In this document: one piece after another, positions 57,916-64,000 of the stretch
How positions within the stretch are numbered: position 1 is the stretch's first letter
Layout: every line of letters begins with the position of its first letter
Origin: Rubrobacter xylanophilus DSM 9941
GTDB lineage: Bacteria > Actinomycetota > Rubrobacteria > Rubrobacterales > Rubrobacteraceae
Direction: 5' to 3'
DNA length: 64,000 bases
NCBI RefSeq assembly: GCF_000014185.1
Contig: NC_008148.1
Location: forward strand, 248,001 to 312,000
Position numbers and translations under genes: made by a program
Notes under the pieces: generated by a model
What the model was told of the DNA's origin: nothing
The model's input: only the letters and a program-made list of their open reading frames with translations
Databases searched by the model: none

Positions 57916-59199
57916 GTGGCTGACGTTACCGGCGTCGGGAGGGAGGGTGCGGGCGAGGCCCCGAGGAGCTGGGGCGCGCGCCTGAAGTACATCGGGCCTG
58001 GCTTTGTGGTGGCGGCGACCGGCGTGGGGGCGGGGGACATGGTCTCCTCGCTCTCGGCGGGCACCAACTTCGGGACGGTTCTGATCTGGGCGATCGTCAT
58101 CGGGGCGCTGCTCAAGTACGTGCTCACCGAGGGGCTCGGGCGGTGGTACATGGCGACGGGGACGACCATCCTCGAGGGCTGGCGCTCGCTCGGGCTGTGG
58201 GCGAGCCTGTACTTCGTGATCTACCTGCTCATAGTCACCTTCGTCTTCGGGGCGGCGGTGGTCTCGGCCTCGGCGCTGGCCGTCACGGCGATGTTCCCGG
58301 GGGTGATGCCGCTGTGGGCCTGGGCGGTGCTGCACGGCATCTTCGGCTTTGTGGTCATCGGGATCGGGCGCTACCGGCTCTTCGAGCGGATAATGGAGTT
58401 TTTCGTCGCCCTGATGTTCGTCACGGTGGTGGGGCTCGCCATCATGCTCACCCCGGACCTCGGCGAGCTGGCGCTGGGGATAGTCGTCCCCCGCATACCG
58501 GAGGGCTCGGTGCTCTACGCGCTGGCGGTCATCGGCGGGGTGGGCGGGACCTTCACGCTGGCCTCCTACCCCTACTGGGTGCGGGAGCGCGGCTGGAGCC
58601 GGCCCTCCTGGATCCCGATGATGCGCCTGGACCTGAGCGTGGGCTACCTCTTCACCGCGCTGTTCATGGTCTCGATGCTGGTCATCGGCGCCGAGATGCT
58701 CTTCGCCCGCGGGGAGGGCATAAGCGGCGAGGAGGGGCTCGTGGCGCTCTCCGACCCGATCCGGGAGCGCTTCGGGACCCTGGCCAGCTGGTTCTTCCTC
58801 GTCGGCTTCTGGGCCGCCGCGACCAGCTCCATCCTCGGGGCCTGGAACGGGGCGGCGTACCTGTTCGCCGACTCGGTGCGCACCATCCTGCGCGTGCCGG
58901 ACGAGCGGGCCGGGGAATACCTCTCGGAGACGGGCCTCTGGTTCCGCCTGATGCTGGTGTGGATCACCTTCCCCCCCATGCTCCTGCTCAGCTTCGGCCA
59001 GCCGGTGCTGCTGGTGGTGGTCTACGCCGCCCTCGGGGCCTTCTTTATGCCGTTCATGGCCCTCACCCTGCTGTGGCTGCTCAACTCCTCCCGGGTTTCC
59101 CGGGAGTACCGCAACGGCTGGCTGACGAACGCGCTGCTGGCCGCGGCGATCCTGCTGTTCGTGGTGGTGGGGGTGCAGGAGGTGGCGGGGGCGCTCTAG
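57916..59199 (+). CDS. Nramp-family divalent metal transporter homologue with altered metal-site motifs
   Basis: This 427-residue membrane protein has about eleven helices and the overall Nramp/SLC11 pattern starting at LKYIGPGFVVAATGVGAGDM. Canonical Nramps carry DPGN in helix 1 and MPH in helix 6; here the first is GAGD (about residues 38-41) and the second appears as SYPYW. Transport of Mg2+ or another cation, as in the Nramp-related transporters, is therefore possible. GTG 57916 has GGGGAGGAGG before it. It ends convergently with the PRC/BON gene, sharing CTAG. Confidence 0.85.
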   Translation: MADVTGVGREGAGEAPRSWGARLKYIGPGFVVAATGVGAGDMVSSLSAGTNFGTVLIWAIVIGALLKYVLTEGLGRWYMATGTTILEGWRSLGLWASLYFVIYLLIVTFVFGAAVVSASALAVTAMFPGVMPLWAWAVLHGIFGFVVIGIGRYRLFERIMEFFVALMFVTVVGLAIMLTPDLGELALGIVVPRIPEGSVLYALAVIGGVGGTFTLASYPYWVRERGWSRPSWIPMMRLDLSVGYLFTALFMVSMLVIGAEMLFARGEGISGEEGLVALSDPIRERFGTLASWFFLVGFWAAATSSILGAWNGAAYLFADSVRTILRVPDERAGEYLSETGLWFRLMLVWITFPPMLLLSFGQPVLLVVVYAALGAFFMPFMALTLLWLLNSSRVSREYRNGWLTNALLAAAILLFVVVGVQEVAGAL

Positions 59200-59819
59200 C
59201 CCACCTCCACGTCGGTGGTGTCCACCTCCAGCACCTCGGGGATGCCCATGAGCTCCTCGACGATGGCCTCCAGATCCTCCTGGGTCTCCACCGAGCCGGT
59301 CAGCTCCACCACCCCGTCCCGGATGGCCCCCACCTCCAGATCCGTGTCCGCGAGAAGCTCCTCCACCTCGGCCCTGAGATCCTCGCTCTCCTGCATCCTC
59401 GGTTCCACCTCCTCTTCTCCGGTGTCAGGGTCTATGTACGCGTCCGTGCGCGGGTAGCCGGAGTCCACGCTGGTCGAGGCCTCGTCCTCCCAGTCCTCCC
59501 GCGCAAGCTCCTCCGGCGGCTCGGCCTCGGCCTCGCTCACCGGCTCCGTGACGAACTGGCCCGCGTGCGGCCGCTCCTCCTCCCCGCCCCGCGAAGGGGC
59601 ATAGCCCTCCGGCCCCTCCCGCGGGCTCAGCGTGGCGAGCTCCGCCTCGCTGTCCACCGCAATGTCCGCGACCGGAACCTCGTAGCGCTCGCCGTCCCGC
59701 TCCACGATCACCCGCGTCACCGCGCCGCTCTCCTCGTCGCGTACGGCCTCCGCTATCCGGCCGAGGGGCTCGCCCTCCGGCGTCCGCGCCTCGAGCCCCG
59801 CCAGACCTCGCTCCTCCAT
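59196..59819 (-). CDS. PRC-barrel and BON-domain protein
   Basis: This 207-residue acidic protein has a PRC-barrel-like N-terminus (residues about 1-75, GEPLGRIAEAVRDEESGAVTRVIVERDGERYEVPVADIAV), a disordered acidic middle and a C-terminal BON-like domain from about residue 140 to the end (VEELLADTDLEVGAIRDGVVELTGSVETQEDLEAIVEEL). BON domains bind phospholipid or stabilise membranes; the role here is unknown. AAGGAGG lies about 10 nt before the ATG. Its stop overlaps the Nramp stop as CTAG. Confidence 0.8.
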   Translation of the reverse strand: MEERGLAGLEARTPEGEPLGRIAEAVRDEESGAVTRVIVERDGERYEVPVADIAVDSEAELATLSPREGPEGYAPSRGGEEERPHAGQFVTEPVSEAEAEPPEELAREDWEDEASTSVDSGYPRTDAYIDPDTGEEEVEPRMQESEDLRAEVEELLADTDLEVGAIRDGVVELTGSVETQEDLEAIVEELMGIPEVLEVDTTDVEVG

Positions 59820-59889
59820 GCGGCAAGACCTCCTTTCGCAAAACCCGCAAACCCCCTACTTACCACACATCCAGCCAAACGAATCCCGC

Positions 59890-59917
59890 TTGATCTCATC
59901 TCCTTCAGTAATAAAAT
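59890..59917 (+). promoter_or_regulatory. Candidate clpC promoter
   Basis: TTGATC (59890-59895) and TAAAAT (59912-59917) are 16 bp apart, with about 100 nt of leader before the clpC ATG at 60023. GGGGAGG (60004-60010) is the ribosome-binding site. No CtsR, CIRCE or HAIR repeat was convincing in the leader. Confidence 0.5.
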
Positions 59918-60022
59918 ATGAGCGTGTCAAGCTTAGATTTTGAGGGTTATGGATCGAGGCCCTTCGGGAATCTAGGCTTCGCACGGATTTACGGTCTCTG
60001 TTTGGGGAGGTTTTAAGCGCAG

Positions 60023-62686
<2,664 letters not shown>

Positions 62687-62703
62687 GAAAAGGGCCCGCC
62701 GGA

Positions 62704-62745
62704 GGAGAGCCCCCGGGAGCATTGTGCTCCCGGGGGCTCTCCCTT
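62704..62745. terminator. Bidirectional-looking terminator between clpC and gst
   Basis: A perfect 18-bp stem (62704-62721 with 62725-62742) closed by a TTG loop separates the convergent clpC and gst genes, followed by CTTTG on the plus strand. The lack of a long T-run means efficiency is unknown, but the stem is strong on either strand. Confidence 0.75.
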
Positions 62746-62749
62746 TGCG

Positions 62750-63454
62750 TCACCGGTCGTACTGGCCCCTGCCGAAGAGCACCTCGCGGGCCCGCTCGTC
62801 CATCTCCTCCGCGGAGCGGCGCAGCTCCCTGCCCACCTCGAGGGCGCGCCTCACGGCCGGGCGGGCCTCGATGGCCCTGTACCAGCGCTCCAGGTTGGGG
62901 TGGTCCTCCAGCCGCTGGCCCTGCCGCTCGTGGGAGATCAGCCAGGGGAAGATCGCCATGTCGGCGATGGTGTACTCGTCGCCCGCGATGTACTCGCTCT
63001 CGGAGAGCCTGCGGTCTATGACCCGGTAGATCCTTGTGGCCTCCTTGGTGTAGCGCTCGATGGCGTAGGGGATCCTCTCCGGCGCGTAGGCCCGGAAGTG
63101 GTGGTTCTGCCCCAGCATCGGGCCGACGGTCCCCATCTGGAACATCAGCCACTCCAGGGTCCGGTACTTTCTGCGCGGCTCCTGCGGGTAGAACCTCCCG
63201 GTCTTCTCGCCGAGGTAGATCAGGATGGCCCCGGACTCGAAGACGGAGATGGGCTCCCCGCCGGGGCCCTCGGGGTCCACGATGGCCGGCATCTTGTTGT
63301 TGGGGCTTATGCGGAGGAACTCCTCCCTGAACTGGTCCCCGGCGGTGATGTCCACCGGCCTTATCTCGTAGGGGACCCCGGCCTCCTCGCAGAAGATCGT
63401 GATCTTGTGCCCGTTGGGCGTCGGCCAGTAGTAGAGCTCTATGGGCTGCGCCAT
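62750..63454 (-). CDS. Glutathione S-transferase-family protein (YfcG/Ure2p-like)
   Basis: This 234-residue protein has an N-terminal thioredoxin-like domain (IELYYWPTPNGHKITIFCEEAGV, with NNKMPAIVDPEG and SVFESGAILIYLGEK) and a helical C-terminal domain ending at about residue 205. It belongs to the YfcG/Ure2p-like group. Actinobacteria generally lack glutathione, so another thiol cofactor is plausible. A ggt-family gene lies 5 kb away but is not linked. Confidence 0.88.
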   Translation of the reverse strand: MAQPIELYYWPTPNGHKITIFCEEAGVPYEIRPVDITAGDQFREEFLRISPNNKMPAIVDPEGPGGEPISVFESGAILIYLGEKTGRFYPQEPRRKYRTLEWLMFQMGTVGPMLGQNHHFRAYAPERIPYAIERYTKEATRIYRVIDRRLSESEYIAGDEYTIADMAIFPWLISHERQGQRLEDHPNLERWYRAIEARPAVRRALEVGRELRRSAEEMDERAREVLFGRGQYDR

Positions 63455-63531
63455 TCTCTTCTCTCCCCTCTTCTTGCCGCTCTTCCGGAAGAGAGGCTAC
63501 CACAGGGCGCGCCGCGCTCCGGGGCGAGATT

Positions 63532-64000
63532 TCACCCCCGCCCCGAGAGGCGCGGCAGGTAGAGCCTGCGGACGTATTCCCCGACCATCCGCTGCGCGGA
63601 GAAGGCCGGGGCGACGGTGGCTATGGCCTCCTTCATCACCCCGACCCAGCCCTCCGGGACCCCGCCGGCGCCCCGCCGGTAGTAGAGGGGTGCCACCTCC
63701 CCTTCGAGCACCCCGTAGAGCGCGGCGGCGTCCGCCGCGTCCTGCTCCTCCTCCGAGGCGTACTCCCTCGCCTCCCCGACGGCCCAGCCGTTCCTGCCGT
63801 TGTATCCTTCCGGCCACCAGCCGTCCAGGACGCTGAGGTTGGGCACGCCGTTGAGGGCGGCCTTCTGGCCGGAGGTGCCGCTGGCCTCCAGGGGCCGGCG
63901 GGGGTTGTTGAGCCACACGTCCACCCCCTGCACCAGCCGGCGGGCGACGCCGATACCGTAGTCCTCCAGCAAAACCAGCCGCCCGCCGAGGGCCTCGGCC
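63532..64000 (-). CDS. Alpha-glucan phosphorylase, C-terminal part (truncated by window)
   Basis: The reading frame continues past the right edge of the window. The visible 156 or so residues include VDVWLNNPRRPLEASGTSG, KAALNGVPNLSVLDGWWPEG and NGRNGWAVGEA, features of the GT35 alpha-glucan phosphorylases used by thermophiles. It would release glucose-1-phosphate from glycogen or maltodextrin. The partner malQ is at 8838-10289. Start and pyridoxal phosphate site are outside the window. Confidence 0.88.
   Translation of the reverse strand, partial: AEALGGRLVLLEDYGIGVARRLVQGVDVWLNNPRRPLEASGTSGQKAALNGVPNLSVLDGWWPEGYNGRNGWAVGEAREYASEEEQDAADAAALYGVLEGEVAPLYYRRGAGGVPEGWVGVMKEAIATVAPAFSAQRMVGEYVRRLYLPRLSGRG

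Noticed and set aside
59940-59975. Third copy of the UUCG promoter hairpin ahead of clpC
   Set aside because: GGCCCTTCGGGAATC can form only two or three loop-proximal pairs and does not follow a -10 at the right distance.
59820-60022. CtsR, CIRCE or HAIR heat-shock operator before clpC
   Set aside because: TCAA-N9-TTGA-like half sites near 59927 do not fit any of these consensus sequences well enough.

Overview
The window is one 64 kb stretch of very GC-rich bacterial chromosome. It has dense, mostly overlapping genes, many GTG and TTG starts, and actinobacterial-style leaderless promoters (TAnnnT about 6-8 nt before the start codon). Gene content (TctABC transporter, CaiB/BaiF proteins, ClpC with a zinc finger, an I-B/III-B CRISPR locus with a repeat beginning GTTTCAATCCC) suggests a thermophilic deep-branching actinobacterium such as Rubrobacter. 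That assignment is inference from composition and content, not from a database match.

Layout. 1-6559: a plus-strand run with the 3' end of tctC, then tctB, tctA, a CaiB-like CoA transferase, a crotonase-fold protein, a gamma-carbonic-anhydrase-like protein and a second CaiB-like protein. This looks like uptake and CoA activation of an organic acid. 6588-14205: two TauE/SafE exporters, signal peptidase I, malQ and an M42 peptidase (minus strand), purE-purK and an MDR oxidoreductase. 14283-33538: the CRISPR locus. A 15-repeat array is followed, in minus-strand orientation, by an apparently single overlapping operon: cas6-cas8b-cas7-cas5-cas3-cas4, a CARF-HEPN-CARF protein, cmr1-cmr2-cmr3-cmr4-cmr5-cmr6, a CARF-RelE protein, cas1-cas2. 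A type I-B DNA-targeting system is therefore fused to a type III-B RNA-targeting and cyclic-oligoadenylate signalling system that appears to share the same adaptation genes and array.

33664-47965: a phosphatidylcholine-synthase-like enzyme, an ABC-class ATPase, a small winged-helix protein, trpS with an upstream Trp-Trp leader peptide, an IclR regulator divergent from a methyltransferase, leuC-leuD, a TetR/SMR efflux pair with an operator, a flavin monooxygenase-like protein, a DUF427 protein, an unidentified protein, an alpha/beta hydrolase and an FAD oxidoreductase. 48085-49861: a phospholipid operon (PmtA-like methyltransferase, psd, pss). 49880-51500: a cold-shock gene with a structured leader, then a yybP-ykoY-type Mn2+ riboswitch ahead of a TerC-family gene.

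51533-64000: mutS-mutL, a tiny membrane protein, gamma-glutamyltransferase, a QueT-family transporter, a divergent Nramp transporter, a PRC-barrel/BON protein, clpC, a glutathione-S-transferase-like protein and the 3' end of an alpha-glucan phosphorylase. The most interesting parts are the composite CRISPR operon with its two unusual CARF effectors, the leaderless Trp-Trp leader before trpS, the IclR/methyltransferase pair whose promoters lie inside each other's coding sequence, and the recurring CTAG shared stops at convergent gene ends.
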